A DNA stretch of 64,000 nucleotides from Streptacidiphilus fuscans (lineage in GTDB: Bacteria; Actinomycetota; Actinomycetes; Streptomycetales; Streptomycetaceae), in contig NZ_JADPRT010000019.1 of the NCBI RefSeq assembly GCF_015690355.1, positions 62,001 through 126,000 on the forward strand, read 5' to 3'. The stretch's first letter is position 1; every line of letters begins with the position of its first letter. Positions 17,352-25,623 of the stretch are shown piece by piece. The position numbers and the translations under genes were made by a program. Below the pieces are notes generated by a model. That model worked only from the letters and a program-made list of their open reading frames with translations, made no database searches and was not told where the DNA came from.

Positions 17352-18752
17352 ATGACGAGCGACAGTGCACTCGCGCTGCGCGAACTACTCACCGAACTAC
17401 TCGGTGCCGAGCCTCCGTTCCGCCTGCGGACCTGGGACAACGCCGAGGCGGGCCCACCGGACGCACCGCTGCTGACCGTCGCGAACCGGCGAGCGCTGCG
17501 TCACCTGTTGTGGGCGCCCAACGAGCTGGGCCTGGCCCGCGCCTATGTCGCGGGCGACCTGGCGATCGCGGAGGACGGCACCGGCGGACCGGGCCTTCCG
17601 GGGGACGACGAGGAGCTGTTCGAGCTGCTCCGCCGGCTCGCCCATCTCGCCGAGAACCGCCCCGAACTGTCGCTGCGCCCGTCCACACGGACCCTGGTCG
17701 GCCCGGAGGGACGCCGGATGGTGGGCGCGGCGCTGCGCCTGGGCGCGATCGGTCCGCGTCCGCCGATCCCGCCGGAGGAGGCGCGGCGCAAGTCCGGCCC
17801 GGTCCACACGCTGCGCCGCGACCGGGCCGCCATCAGTCACCACTACGACGTCGGCAACGACTTCTACCGCCTGGTGCTGGGCCCCTCGCTGGTCTACTCG
17901 TGCGCGTACTGGCCGCCCGGGACCACCACGCTGGAGGGCGCGCAGGAGGCCAAGCTGGACCTCATCTGCCGCAAGCTGGGCCTGCACCAGCTGGGCGAGG
18001 GTGCCCGGCTGCTGGACGTCGGCTGCGGCTGGGGCTCGATGCTGCTGCACGCGGCGCAGCACTACGGCGTCACCGGCGTCGGCGTCACCCTCTCGGCCGA
18101 GCAGGCGCGCGGGGCGCGGGAGCGGATCGCGGAGGCCGGGCTGACGGACCGGCTGGAGATCAGACTGCAGGACTACCGCGAGGTCGATGACGGTCCGTTC
18201 GACGCGATCTCCAGCATCGGCATGGCCGAGCATGTGGGCGCGGAGCAGTACCGCCGCTACGCCCGCACCCTGCACGGGCTGCTGCGGCCGGGCGGACGCC
18301 TGCTCAACCATCAGATCGCCCGCCGTCCCGGCCGCCCGGGCGAGCCGTACCGGCTCAGCCCGTTCATCGCGGCCTACGTGTTCCCCGACGGCGAGCTGGC
18401 CCCGGTGGGCAGCACGGTCGAATGGCTGGAAGACGCCGGTTTCGAGGTCCGCGACGTTGAGTCGCTGCGCGAGCACTACGCGCTGACGCTGCGCCGCTGG
18501 GTGGCCAACCTGCGCGAGGAGTGGCCCCAGGCGGTCAAGCTGGCGGGCCTCGGCCGGGCCCGGGTCTGGCGGCTCTACATGGCCGCCTGCGCGCTGGCCT
18601 TCGAGGAGAACCGGATCGGGATCAACCAGGTGCTGGCCGTCAGAACGGACCCGGAGGGCCGCAGTGGACTCCCGCTCAGCCGCGGGGCGTGGCTCGGCGA
18701 GGACCTGCCGGCGCCTCCGTCAGCGGGCCCCTCAGCGGGCCCGTCAGCCTGA
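17352..18752 (+). CDS. Cyclopropane-fatty-acid synthase-family SAM methyltransferase
   Basis: 466 residues. Residues about 40-150 are an N-terminal substrate-handling region, and 160-440 are the CFA-synthase fold: ISHHYDVGNDFYRLVLGPSLVYSCAYW, SAM-binding LLDVGCGWGSMLLHAA, GVTLSAEQ, SIGMAEHVG and the C-terminal ENRIGINQVL. Such enzymes methylate or cyclopropanate lipid double bonds. The ATG at 17352 follows GAGAGGAG; the frame is open for 155 codons upstream, but that part is Arg/Pro-rich and crosses the divergent promoter region. The last ten residues are a repeated SAGP. The TetR gene follows 59 bases downstream. Confidence 0.88.
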   Translation: MTSDSALALRELLTELLGAEPPFRLRTWDNAEAGPPDAPLLTVANRRALRHLLWAPNELGLARAYVAGDLAIAEDGTGGPGLPGDDEELFELLRRLAHLAENRPELSLRPSTRTLVGPEGRRMVGAALRLGAIGPRPPIPPEEARRKSGPVHTLRRDRAAISHHYDVGNDFYRLVLGPSLVYSCAYWPPGTTTLEGAQEAKLDLICRKLGLHQLGEGARLLDVGCGWGSMLLHAAQHYGVTGVGVTLSAEQARGARERIAEAGLTDRLEIRLQDYREVDDGPFDAISSIGMAEHVGAEQYRRYARTLHGLLRPGGRLLNHQIARRPGRPGEPYRLSPFIAAYVFPDGELAPVGSTVEWLEDAGFEVRDVESLREHYALTLRRWVANLREEWPQAVKLAGLGRARVWRLYMAACALAFEENRIGINQVLAVRTDPEGRSGLPLSRGAWLGEDLPAPPSAGPSAGPSA

Positions 18753-18811
18753 CGGAGCATTCAGATTTCCGTCCGAATAGCGCCCGGATCTTGCCACGGT
18801 AAACTGACGGC

Positions 18812-19459
18812 ATGACAGGACAAGTTCGCACCGTCGATGGGCGTGTCGCCGGACGGCGCGGGCAGGCGACGCGGCAGAAGCTGCTCGACTGCCTTCGCGA
18901 GATGCTGGCGACCTCGCCCTACCGGGACGTCAAGGTCATCGACGTCGCCCGGATGGCGGGTACCTCCCCCGCAACCTTCTACCAGTACTTCCCCGACGTC
19001 GAGGGCGCTGTCCTCGAGATCGCGGATGACATGGCCAAGGACGGCGCCGGCCTCAAGGACCTGGTCGCCGACAAGTCGTGGGTCGGCAAAGCCGGCTACC
19101 AGACGGCAGAGGAGCTGGTCGACGGCTTCCTCTCCTTCTGGCGCGACAACGAGGCCATCCTCCGTGTCGTGACGTTGGGCTCGGCCGAAGGGGACAAGCG
19201 GTTCTTCAAGATCCGCATGAAGATCCTCAACGCCGTGACCAACTCGCTCACGGACTCCCTCAAGGCCATGCAGGCCTCTGGCAAGGCGGACAAGTCGGTC
19301 AGCGCGCCGGCTGTCGCCGGCTCCCTGGTGGCGATGCTGGCCGCCGTCGCGGAGCACCAGAAGGGGTTCGACTCCTGGGGCGTCAAGGCCAAGGAGCTCA
19401 CCCCGAACCTGGCCCTGCTGGTCTACCTCGGCATGACCGGCAAGAAGCCGCCGAAGTAG
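18812..19459 (+). CDS. TetR-family transcriptional regulator
   Basis: 215 residues. The N-terminal helix-turn-helix is at about 20-65 (VKVIDVARMAGTSPATFYQYFPDVEGAVLEI), followed by a helical ligand-binding domain with no recognisable cofactor motif. It is the only TetR-type gene in the window and lies inside the catabolic zone, 335 bases from the F420-reductase/FadE operon, so it is the best candidate for the factor that binds CTGACG-N3-CGTCAG. Its own upstream region has only a degenerate relative (CTGACG at 18749 and TTCAG at 18760, spacing off by one), so autoregulation is unclear. I do not recognise it as KstR or KstR2. ATG start at 18812 lacks a strong ribosome site. Confidence 0.88.
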   Translation: MTGQVRTVDGRVAGRRGQATRQKLLDCLREMLATSPYRDVKVIDVARMAGTSPATFYQYFPDVEGAVLEIADDMAKDGAGLKDLVADKSWVGKAGYQTAEELVDGFLSFWRDNEAILRVVTLGSAEGDKRFFKIRMKILNAVTNSLTDSLKAMQASGKADKSVSAPAVAGSLVAMLAAVAEHQKGFDSWGVKAKELTPNLALLVYLGMTGKKPPK

Positions 19460-19582
19460 CCCTCGAGCACAGGCTTCACCCTTCATGACGGAGCCATGGG
19501 CCCGGTCGCCTGTCCGCCGGCGCTAGCGCCGGGCTGTGCCTCGGGGGAGGTACGTCCAGCGCATCCATGCTCCGTTCCCACT

Positions 19583-19625
19583 AGGGCGGTACCGTCTCTG
19601 ACCTGACGGTGCCGCCCTTGACCTT
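19583..19625 (+). terminator. Terminator after the TetR gene
   Basis: Fourteen pairs with one G-T (AGGGCGGTACCGTC, 19583-19596, with GACGGTGCCGCCCT, 19605-19618), an eight-base loop, and a following TGACCTTTTCC. Confidence 0.85.
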
Positions 19626-19655
19626 TTCCTTTGCCGTGGGTCAACACCAGGGAAA

Positions 19656-19782
19656 GTTGCACTCCCCAGGGGCGCGGGGAACTGCGCGAGTAACCACCCT
19701 GTGCGGATGGCCCTGCACGTTGAGGACCATCCGCATGCCGGTGGTTTGTCGCGCAGTTCCCCGCGCCCCTAGGTAGTGCAAC
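19656..19782. repeat. Dispersed palindromic element, copy B
   Basis: The cleanest copy: terminal inverted arms of about 34 bases (GTTGCAC...GGGGCGCGGGGAACTGCGCG and its complement ending in TAGTGCAAC) around the 47-bp core at 19692-19738, in the same orientation as in copy A. It lies between the TetR terminator and the 3' end of the oppositely oriented F420-type reductase gene. Confidence 0.92.
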
Positions 19783-19793
19783 GGACCCTCTGC

Positions 19794-20261
19794 TCAATCC
19801 CCTCTGGGTTCCAGCTGAAAAACCCGGATCTGCCGCTCCACCCGTGCTTGGTACTGCGCGTACGGCGGCCACATCCGCAGCAGCGCCGACCACGCCGCCT
19901 CCCGCTCGTCGCCCTCCAGCATGCGGGCGCGGACCGCGCTGGTGCGACCCCGGTGCTCGACAGTGGCCTCCGCGTCCGCCAGCAGGTTTCCCGTCCAGGC
20001 CGGGTGGGACGTGCGTCCGAAATTGCTGCCGACCACGAGGAACGTCCCGTCCTCGCGCGGCATGCACGCGAGTGGCGTGGTCCGCGGTTCGCCGCTCTTC
20101 CGGCCCGTCGTCGTCAGGAACAACGACGGGAGCATCCACTGACTCAGCATGAACTTGCCGCCGCTCAGCCGGTGCACCGCCTTGTCGAGGCGGGGGACGA
20201 TGCTGGGGGCGATCTTCGCGAAGGTCGGTGTCGCCGAGACCTTCTGCATCAGGGTCTCCAT
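19794..20261 (-). CDS. Deazaflavin (F420)-dependent nitroreductase-family protein (Ddn/DUF385)
   Basis: 155 residues of the split beta-barrel Ddn family: FLTTTGRKSGEPRTTPLACMP, LVVGSNFGRTSHPAWTGNLLAD and YQARVERQIRVFQLEP are all present. Members use reduced F420 to reduce quinones or unsaturated compounds, and many occur in lipid or steroid catabolic loci. The ATG overlaps the TGA of the upstream acyl-CoA dehydrogenase gene (20259-20263), so the two are translationally coupled and likely work on the same pathway. The substrate is unknown. Confidence 0.88.
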   Translation of the reverse strand: METLMQKVSATPTFAKIAPSIVPRLDKAVHRLSGGKFMLSQWMLPSLFLTTTGRKSGEPRTTPLACMPREDGTFLVVGSNFGRTSHPAWTGNLLADAEATVEHRGRTSAVRARMLEGDEREAAWSALLRMWPPYAQYQARVERQIRVFQLEPRGD

Positions 20262-21469
20262 CACCTCGGCTCGCCTCCCGCCAGGACGCCCGCCAGTTCC
20301 GCCGCCCGCGCGCGCAGCAGATGCGGTGGGCCGAAGAGCAGTTCGTCGGCTGCCGCGCGCTTGAAGTACAGGTGCGCGTCGTGTTCCCAGGTGATGGCGA
20401 TGCCGCCGTGCAGCTGGATCGCCTCCGCCGCCGCGACCCGCTGCGCCGTCAGCGCGTGGGCGAGGGCGAGCAGCGCGGGGACGGGTTGGTCGGGGCCCGC
20501 CCACGCGGCGTAGAGCATCGCGCTGCGGGCGGTCTCGACCGCGACGTAGACGTCGGCCAGCCGATGCTTGACGGCCTGGAACGAGCCGATCGCGCGCCCG
20601 AACTGCTGCCTGACCTGCACGTATTCGACGGTCCTCGCCAGCGCCTGCGCCGCCGCGCCCACCGCCTCCGCAGCGACGGCGATCGCCGCCTCGCGGCCGA
20701 GCCGGGTCAGCGCGGGGCCCACGTCCACGGTCGGGTCGCCGAGTGGCTGTGCCGGCACGTCGCGGAGTTCGACGCGGCCGACGCTGCGGGTCTGGTCGAT
20801 GCCCGCGCTGCGTTCGCGATGGACGCCGGGGGTGTCGGCCGGGACGACGAAGAGCACCGTCCGGCTGCGCGGGAAGCCGCCGGTGTGCGCCGCGACGACC
20901 AGCAGGTCCGCGCGGGCGCCGTCCAGCGCGTACTCGGCCTCGCCGTAGAGGGACCAGGAGCCGTCCTCGGCGGACGGCACGGGCTTGGCCTGGACGCCGC
21001 CCGCGCGTCCGCCGCCCGAGGGGACGTCCCCGGGCAGGGGCGCGGTGCGCGGGTCCGGCGCCAGGCCGAGGGCCAGCGCGGGGGTTCCGGGCAGGACCAG
21101 CGCGGCGGTCTGCGCGCCGGAGGCGAGCGCGGGCAGCAGCGCGTCGCGCTGCTCCTCCGTGCCGCAGGCGGTGATCGCTCCCGCCGCCAGCACCGAGCTG
21201 GCCAGCAGCGGCGAGGAGAGCAGCACCCGACCTGCCTCCTCGCAGGCGAGCGCCAGCTCGACCCGGCCCAGCCCGGTGCCGCCATGGCGCTCGGGCAGGG
21301 CCAGCCCGGCCAGGCCGAGTTGCTCGGCGAGGCGTTTCCACAGTTCCACGTCGTAGCCGAGGGACGACGCCGCCGCGACGCGGACCTCGTCCGGCCCGGC
21401 CTGCTTGGCGAGGGCGTCGCGCAGGGCGCGGGCTATCTCGTCCTGTTCCTGGGTGAGTGCGGGATCCAT
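20261..21469 (-). CDS. Acyl-CoA dehydrogenase, beta-like type
   Basis: 402 residues with the ACAD fold and a C-terminal half of the FadE27/FadE29 kind: VRQQFGRAIGSFQAVKHRLAD, then AIQLHGGIAITWEHDAHLYFKRA. In mycobacterial steroid degradation such chains pair with alpha-like FadE chains to form alpha2beta2 enzymes; a likely partner is encoded elsewhere (32787-33956). ATG at 21469 follows CCAGGAGG; the frame is open 26 codons upstream, across the operator, and was rejected. First gene of the operon with the F420-type reductase. Operator site 2a lies 48 bases upstream. Confidence 0.88.
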   Translation of the reverse strand: MDPALTQEQDEIARALRDALAKQAGPDEVRVAAASSLGYDVELWKRLAEQLGLAGLALPERHGGTGLGRVELALACEEAGRVLLSSPLLASSVLAAGAITACGTEEQRDALLPALASGAQTAALVLPGTPALALGLAPDPRTAPLPGDVPSGGGRAGGVQAKPVPSAEDGSWSLYGEAEYALDGARADLLVVAAHTGGFPRSRTVLFVVPADTPGVHRERSAGIDQTRSVGRVELRDVPAQPLGDPTVDVGPALTRLGREAAIAVAAEAVGAAAQALARTVEYVQVRQQFGRAIGSFQAVKHRLADVYVAVETARSAMLYAAWAGPDQPVPALLALAHALTAQRVAAAEAIQLHGGIAITWEHDAHLYFKRAAADELLFGPPHLLRARAAELAGVLAGGEPR

Positions 21470-21517
21470 GCCGCCTCCTGGCCTCGGGGCAAGGGCTGAG
21501 CGTGCCGGAACGGATAA

Positions 21518-21532
21518 CTGACGGATCGTCAT
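21518..21532. promoter_or_regulatory. Operator copy (site 2a)
   Basis: CTGACGGATCGTCAT, one mismatch (last base) to CTGACG-N3-CGTCAG. It is 48 bases upstream of the acyl-CoA dehydrogenase start and exactly 60 bp from site 2b. Confidence 0.75.
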
Positions 21533-21577
21533 CCTAGGAGCAGGCACCCGGGACGCACAGGGGCGCGGGCCAGAAAT

Positions 21578-21592
21578 CTGATGTATCGTCAG
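21578..21592. promoter_or_regulatory. Operator copy (site 2b), next to a start codon
   Basis: CTGATGTATCGTCAG, one mismatch, with matching AAT and ATC flanks. It ends four bases before the ATG of the Ltp-type gene at 21597, where a ribosome site would normally be. Confidence 0.8.
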
Positions 21593-21596
21593 ATCT

Positions 21597-22841
21597 ATGA
21601 CTGCTGCTGCTCCCAGCGCTCCGCGGCCGGGTCGACTCGGCCATCCCGTCCCCGACGACGCGCCGCTCGGCGGCGGGCGACGCAGGCGGGTGGCGGTCGT
21701 CGGCGTCGCCCTGAGCGACTGCGGGCGGGTCGACGAGCTGACGCCCTATCAACTCCACGCGCAGGCGGCACGTCGGGCGTTGGCCGACTCCGGGTTGTCC
21801 AAGGACGTGATCGACGGGGTGGCCTCGGCGGGGCTCGGGATCCTCGCGCCGGTCGAGGTCTCCGAGTACCTCGGCTTGCGGCCCACCTGGACCGACTCCA
21901 CCTCGGTCGGCGGCTCCACCTGGGAGGTCATGGCCGCGCACGCCGCCGACGCGATCGCGGCGGGGCACGCCAACGCGGTGCTGCTGGTCTACGGGTCCAC
22001 GGCGCGCGCCGACCTCAAGGCACGGCGGCGGACGGCGGGGATCGCGCTCGGCGCGCGCGGCCCGCTGCAGTTCGAGGCGCCCTACGGGCACACGCTGATC
22101 GCCAAGTACGCGATGGCGGCCCGCCGCCACATGCACGAGTACGGCACCACGCTGGAGCAGTTGGCGGGCGTCGCCGTCCAGGCCCGCGCCAACGCGGCGG
22201 CCAACCCGGACGCGATGTACCGGGACCCGATCACCGTCGACGAGGTGCTGGCCGGGCCGATGATGGCCGACCCGTTCACCAAGCTGCACTGCTGCATCCG
22301 CTCGGACGGCGGCTGCGCGGTGCTGCTCGCCGCAGAGGACTACGTCCCGGACACGGTGCACGACCCGGTCTGGGTGCTGGGCACGGGCGAGTACCTGAGC
22401 CACAGCGCGATGTCGGAGTGGGAGGACTTCACCGTCTCCCCCACCGCGCACTCCGGCCGGCTCGCCTACGAGCGGGCCGGGGTGACGCCGGACGACATCG
22501 ACCTGACCGAGCTCTACGACGCCTTCACCTACATGCCGTTGGTGGCACTCGAGGACCTCGGCTTCTGCGCCAAGGGCGAGGGCGGCGCCTTCGTCGACGC
22601 CAAGCCGGGCCGCCTGCTCCGCGACGGCGAGCTGCCCACCAACACCGACGGCGGCGGCCTCTCGGCCTGCCACCCTGGCATGCGCGGCCTCTTCCTGATC
22701 GTCGAGGCGGTCCGCCAACTCCGCCACGAGTACGCCACCACCGCCCCCGACCGCCAAGTCCCGAACCACCCACGACTCGCCCTGGTCAGCGGCACCGGCG
22801 GCTGGTTCTGCAGCTCGGGCACGCTGATCCTGGGGCGGTAG
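21597..22841 (+). CDS. Second Ltp-type thiolase-fold protein
   Basis: 414 residues, thiolase superfamily, lipid-transfer branch, related to the gene at 10819: RRVAVVGVALSDCG, YGHTLIAKYAMAARRHMHEYGTT, DGGCAVLLAAEDY, ELYDAFTYMPLVALEDLGFCAKGEGG and LPTNTDGGGLSACHPG. It may be a retro-aldolase or thiolase of a beta-oxidation cycle; a DUF35 partner is not adjacent but is encoded at 25159-25590. The ATG at 21597 starts about 30 residues before the conserved fold and has no Shine-Dalgarno site, because operator 2b ends four bases upstream. Either the mRNA is leaderless or a GTG further in is the true start. Confidence 0.85.
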   Translation: MTAAAPSAPRPGRLGHPVPDDAPLGGGRRRRVAVVGVALSDCGRVDELTPYQLHAQAARRALADSGLSKDVIDGVASAGLGILAPVEVSEYLGLRPTWTDSTSVGGSTWEVMAAHAADAIAAGHANAVLLVYGSTARADLKARRRTAGIALGARGPLQFEAPYGHTLIAKYAMAARRHMHEYGTTLEQLAGVAVQARANAAANPDAMYRDPITVDEVLAGPMMADPFTKLHCCIRSDGGCAVLLAAEDYVPDTVHDPVWVLGTGEYLSHSAMSEWEDFTVSPTAHSGRLAYERAGVTPDDIDLTELYDAFTYMPLVALEDLGFCAKGEGGAFVDAKPGRLLRDGELPTNTDGGGLSACHPGMRGLFLIVEAVRQLRHEYATTAPDRQVPNHPRLALVSGTGGWFCSSGTLILGR

Positions 22842-22889
22842 CGGCAGCAGCGCACGGGCCCACACCGCCGCCAGCACCGCGCTCCGCGC

Positions 22890-23846
22890 TCAGGGGCAGC
22901 GGATCACCTGGCCGGCGTAGGCCAGGCCGCCGCCGAAGCCGAAGAGGAGGACCGGGGCGCCGGAGGGGATCTCGCCGCGTTCGACGAGCTTGGAGAGGGC
23001 GAGCGGGACGGAGGCCGCCGAGGTGTTGCCGGATTCAACGACGTCGCGGGCGACGACCGCGTCCGGGGAGAGGCCGAGGCGGCTCGCGATGGCGTCGATG
23101 ATGCGCAGGTTGGCCTGGTGCGGGACGAAGGCGGCGAGCTCGTCCGGGCGGACGCCCGCGCGTTCGCAGGCCTGGCGGGCGATCGGGGCGATCTGGGTGG
23201 TCGCCCAGCGGAAGACGGCCTGGCCCTGCTGGCTGATGGTCGGGTCCCAGCCGTCGATCCGGACCGCGTCGCCTCGGGTGGGGTCCGAGCCCCAGACGAC
23301 CGGGCCGACGCCCGGGGCCGTTCCGGCGTCGGTGTCGGTCGCCTCAAGGACGGCCGCGCCCGCGCCGTCCGCGAAGATCACGCAGGTGCTGCGGTCGGTC
23401 CAGTCGACGGTGTCGGACATCTTCTCCGCGCCGATCACCAGCGCGCGGCGCGCGGCTCCGGCGCGGAGCGCGTGGTCGGCGGTGGCCAGGGCGTAGGAGA
23501 AGCCGGAGCAGACCGTGTTGACGTCGAACGCCGCCGGAGCGGGGATGCCGAGGCGGGCCGCGACCTGGGCGGCCGTGTTGGGGCTGCGGTCCTTGGCCGT
23601 GCAGGTGGCGACCACGACCAGGTCGACCGAGACGGCGTCGAAGCCGCTGGCGGCCAGCGCCTTGTCGGCGGCGCGGGTGGCCAGGTCGGCCACGGTCTCG
23701 TCGGGGGCGGCGATGTGGCGGGTGCGGATCCCGACGCGCGAGGTGATCCACTCGTCGTTGGTCTCCACCATGGCGGCGAGGTCGTCGTTGGTGAGCACCT
23801 TGGACGGCTGGTAGTGCCCCAGCGCGACGATGCGAGATCCGTTCAT
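22890..23846 (-). CDS. fabH: Beta-ketoacyl-ACP synthase III
   Basis: 318 residues with the full KAS III triad: Cys in NTVCSGFSYA, His in PHQANLRIID and Asn in ESGNTSAAS. The ending LLFGFGGGLAYAGQVI is typical. It starts fatty acid chains by condensing an acyl-CoA with malonyl-ACP. No acpP, fabD or fabF is adjacent, so it is an isolated paralogue, perhaps for a special primer. ATG at 23846 is used; an in-frame TTG four codons earlier is less likely. Convergent with the Ltp-type gene and without an operator copy. Confidence 0.9.
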   Translation of the reverse strand: MNGSRIVALGHYQPSKVLTNDDLAAMVETNDEWITSRVGIRTRHIAAPDETVADLATRAADKALAASGFDAVSVDLVVVATCTAKDRSPNTAAQVAARLGIPAPAAFDVNTVCSGFSYALATADHALRAGAARRALVIGAEKMSDTVDWTDRSTCVIFADGAGAAVLEATDTDAGTAPGVGPVVWGSDPTRGDAVRIDGWDPTISQQGQAVFRWATTQIAPIARQACERAGVRPDELAAFVPHQANLRIIDAIASRLGLSPDAVVARDVVESGNTSAASVPLALSKLVERGEIPSGAPVLLFGFGGGLAYAGQVIRCP

Positions 23847-23952
23847 GCAACCACTCAAGCCGGTTACCGACGGGTCTCCGAAGAGGCTGCGAACAGGATC
23901 GACGTGTCGCAGCTGTAGATCCCGGACAAATTGCTTGGGATCGCTGGGCGCG

Positions 23953-24861
23953 CTACTGCGCCAGCGAGGCCGCGTCGCCCATCACGATGACCGGGTGCTT
24001 GCCCGGGTCCAGGTCCCGGAGCAGTATCGCCATGTCCGGCTTGGCGAGCGCGACGCAGCCGTGCGTGGGGCCGCCGTGGTCGACGTGGACCCAGATGCCG
24101 CCGCCGCGCGAGGCGCCCATCGGGCGCTCGGGGCTGAGCGGCGAGGTGCCGGGGACGTGGTTGTAGTTGATCGCGACCACGTAGTCGAACGCGTCGGCCA
24201 GCGACTCGCCCTCGAAGCCGGTGCCCGGGGACGTGAACGCCGTGGAGTGCAGGTAGGGCAGCTTGGTGCCGGGGTTCGCGTCCAGGCCGCCGGCGTCGGT
24301 CAGGCTGAAGACGCCGATCGGGCTGTGCAGGTCGCCCGCGTGGTGGTCGGTGGTCCAGCCGTCCAGGGCGTTGCGGGCGGGCCAGGTCGGGCCGGGGAGC
24401 CAGCTGCCGTCGGCGGCACGGGTGTAGAGCACCGCCGTGCCCGTGTTCTGGTTCCTGCCCTTGCCGGTGACCAGCAGGACCTGCTGCGCGTCGGCGGGGA
24501 TCTGGCCGAGGAACCCCTGTCCGAGGCCCGGCAGTTGCCGCAGCTCGGACGCGGGCGCTGCGCGGTCGACGGAGCGGGAGGCGTCGCCCTGACCCGTCCG
24601 CGCGGGCACCGGCGCAGCGCTCGCTGCTGCCTGCGCGTCAGCGCTGTCCGTGTGGTGGGGGTGCATCAGACCGGCCACCGCCATCACCGCGACCGCCGCG
24701 ACCGATCCCACGCCGAGGAAGCTCGTGCGCCGCAGCCGCTTGCGCCGGGCCTGGGCTCGGGCCGCCGCACGGGCCTGGGCGCGCGTGGGACGCGGAGCGT
24801 CCTCGGACGCCTGGGCGGCGGCCTGGTACGACGCGGAGCCGGTTCGTAGGTGGCTGGACAT
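23953..24861 (-). CDS. L,D-transpeptidase (YkuD-family) exported protein
   Basis: 302 residues: a basic Ala/Arg-rich cytoplasmic start (1-45), one membrane segment (about 47-65), a linker, and a C-terminal YkuD-like domain. The catalytic motif HGGPTHGCVAL (His and Cys of the HX14-17SHGC type, here with T for S) and DHHAGDLHSPIGVFSLTDAGG are clear. It probably crosslinks or modifies peptidoglycan. Monocistronic; 297 bases of leader-size sequence lie upstream. Confidence 0.85.
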   Translation of the reverse strand: MSSHLRTGSASYQAAAQASEDAPRPTRAQARAAARAQARRKRLRRTSFLGVGSVAAVAVMAVAGLMHPHHTDSADAQAAASAAPVPARTGQGDASRSVDRAAPASELRQLPGLGQGFLGQIPADAQQVLLVTGKGRNQNTGTAVLYTRAADGSWLPGPTWPARNALDGWTTDHHAGDLHSPIGVFSLTDAGGLDANPGTKLPYLHSTAFTSPGTGFEGESLADAFDYVVAINYNHVPGTSPLSPERPMGASRGGGIWVHVDHGGPTHGCVALAKPDMAILLRDLDPGKHPVIVMGDAASLAQ

Positions 24862-25158
24862 AGAGGGGATCCTCGCAGGTGATCGACGTGACGCGGACCG
24901 TGGAGCCGCCCTGCAGCCACCCTTCGGGTCGTCCGCCGGCGCCCTTGTGCCCCGGCATCACCCTCGCCACGCTACCCCCATCGAGTGATCACCCTCGGCA
25001 GCGGCATGCGGCGGTCGGCCCGTTTTTGACCCCGGATCAGCCGACCGCCCGTCCGTCCCCTCGACCGCTGACGCACCGTCCACCGGGCTGGATGGCGGAC
25101 GGTGTCCGTCCGCACACACATCACCCGATGTGTCTAAGTTCACAGGTGGTACTCAGGT
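24862..25158. other. Long leader/intergenic region upstream of the L,D-transpeptidase gene
   Basis: No gene is visible. On the minus strand it is rich in G-runs and short inverted repeats, so it may be a structured leader, but no known riboswitch motif is present. A degenerate operator relative (CTGACGCACCGTCCA, 25068-25082, two mismatches) is probably chance. Confidence 0.4.
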
Positions 25159-25590
25159 TCACGCCGGGCGGAAGACAGGCACCTTGGGACCCGGCTGACC
25201 GTCAGCGGCGAACGCCTCGAAGGCGACCAGAAGCGACATACCGACCTGAAGCCGCGTCGGTTCGCAGTCGACCAGCGTGGTCATCATCCGCGGACCCTCC
25301 GCCAGGTCGACCACCGCGGCGACATACGGAACCCGCTCGCGGAACGGCGGCAGGTCGTTGGCGTGGACGACGGACCAGGTGTAGAGCGTGGCCCGCCCGG
25401 AGGCGGGCTCCCAGCGGACGTCCTCGCTCCAGCAGTGCGGGCAGAACTCGCGCGGATAGTGGTGCGCCCGACCGCAGGCAGCGCAGCGGCGCAGCAGCAG
25501 TTGCCCCGGCGAGGCCGCGGCAGCGTCCCAGTACGGCTGCGTGAAGGCGTCGGGTTCCGGCAGGTCGGTGCGGTGGGGCGCGGTCGTCAC
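25159..25590 (-). CDS. DUF35 protein: zinc ribbon plus OB fold
   Basis: 143 residues: N-terminal helix, zinc ribbon with CAAC and CPHC, then OB fold (TLYTWSVVHANDLPPF, PYVAAVVDL). It has the same layout as the protein at 11998 and is expected to pair with an Ltp- or thiolase-type partner, most simply the Ltp-type protein encoded at 21597. GTG at 25590 has GGGAG upstream. It follows the DoxX-like gene by 33 bases and shares its operator (site 3a). Confidence 0.87.
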   Translation of the reverse strand: MTTAPHRTDLPEPDAFTQPYWDAAAASPGQLLLRRCAACGRAHHYPREFCPHCWSEDVRWEPASGRATLYTWSVVHANDLPPFRERVPYVAAVVDLAEGPRMMTTLVDCEPTRLQVGMSLLVAFEAFAADGQPGPKVPVFRPA

Positions 25591-25623
25591 GGTGTCAGCT
25601 CCCGGAGAACGATGAGTAGGGGG

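Noticed and set aside
15239..18190. Nearly 1000-codon open frame antisense to the afsK-like kinase
   Set aside because: Arg/Gly/Asp-rich composition and no domain; a shadow of third-position GC in a real gene. Similar shadows at 85-1428, 1709-3190 and 41814-43964 were dropped for the same reason.
18741..18755. CCGTCAGCCTGACGG at the end of the CFA-type methyltransferase gene
   Set aside because: Half-sites are in the reverse order and overlap the stop codon after SAGP-repeat codons; not the same motif.
22890..23846. fabH plus ligases and thiolase-fold genes as a polyketide or fatty acid biosynthetic cluster
   Set aside because: No acyl carrier protein, ketosynthase chain factor or other biosynthetic partner; fabH lacks the operator and the neighbours are degradative.
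24862..25080. Possible ydaO-type (cyclic di-AMP) riboswitch before the L,D-transpeptidase gene
   Set aside because: Cell-wall enzymes often have it, but I could not find the conserved segments on the minus strand.
25068..25082. CTGACGCACCGTCCA, similar to the operator
   Set aside because: Two end mismatches, no partner at 60 bp, and it faces only a cell-wall gene; most likely chance.
25195..25205. CTGACCGTCAG palindrome inside the second DUF35 gene
   Set aside because: The half-sites are joined by a single base, not three bases between six-base halves; wrong spacing and inside a coding sequence.
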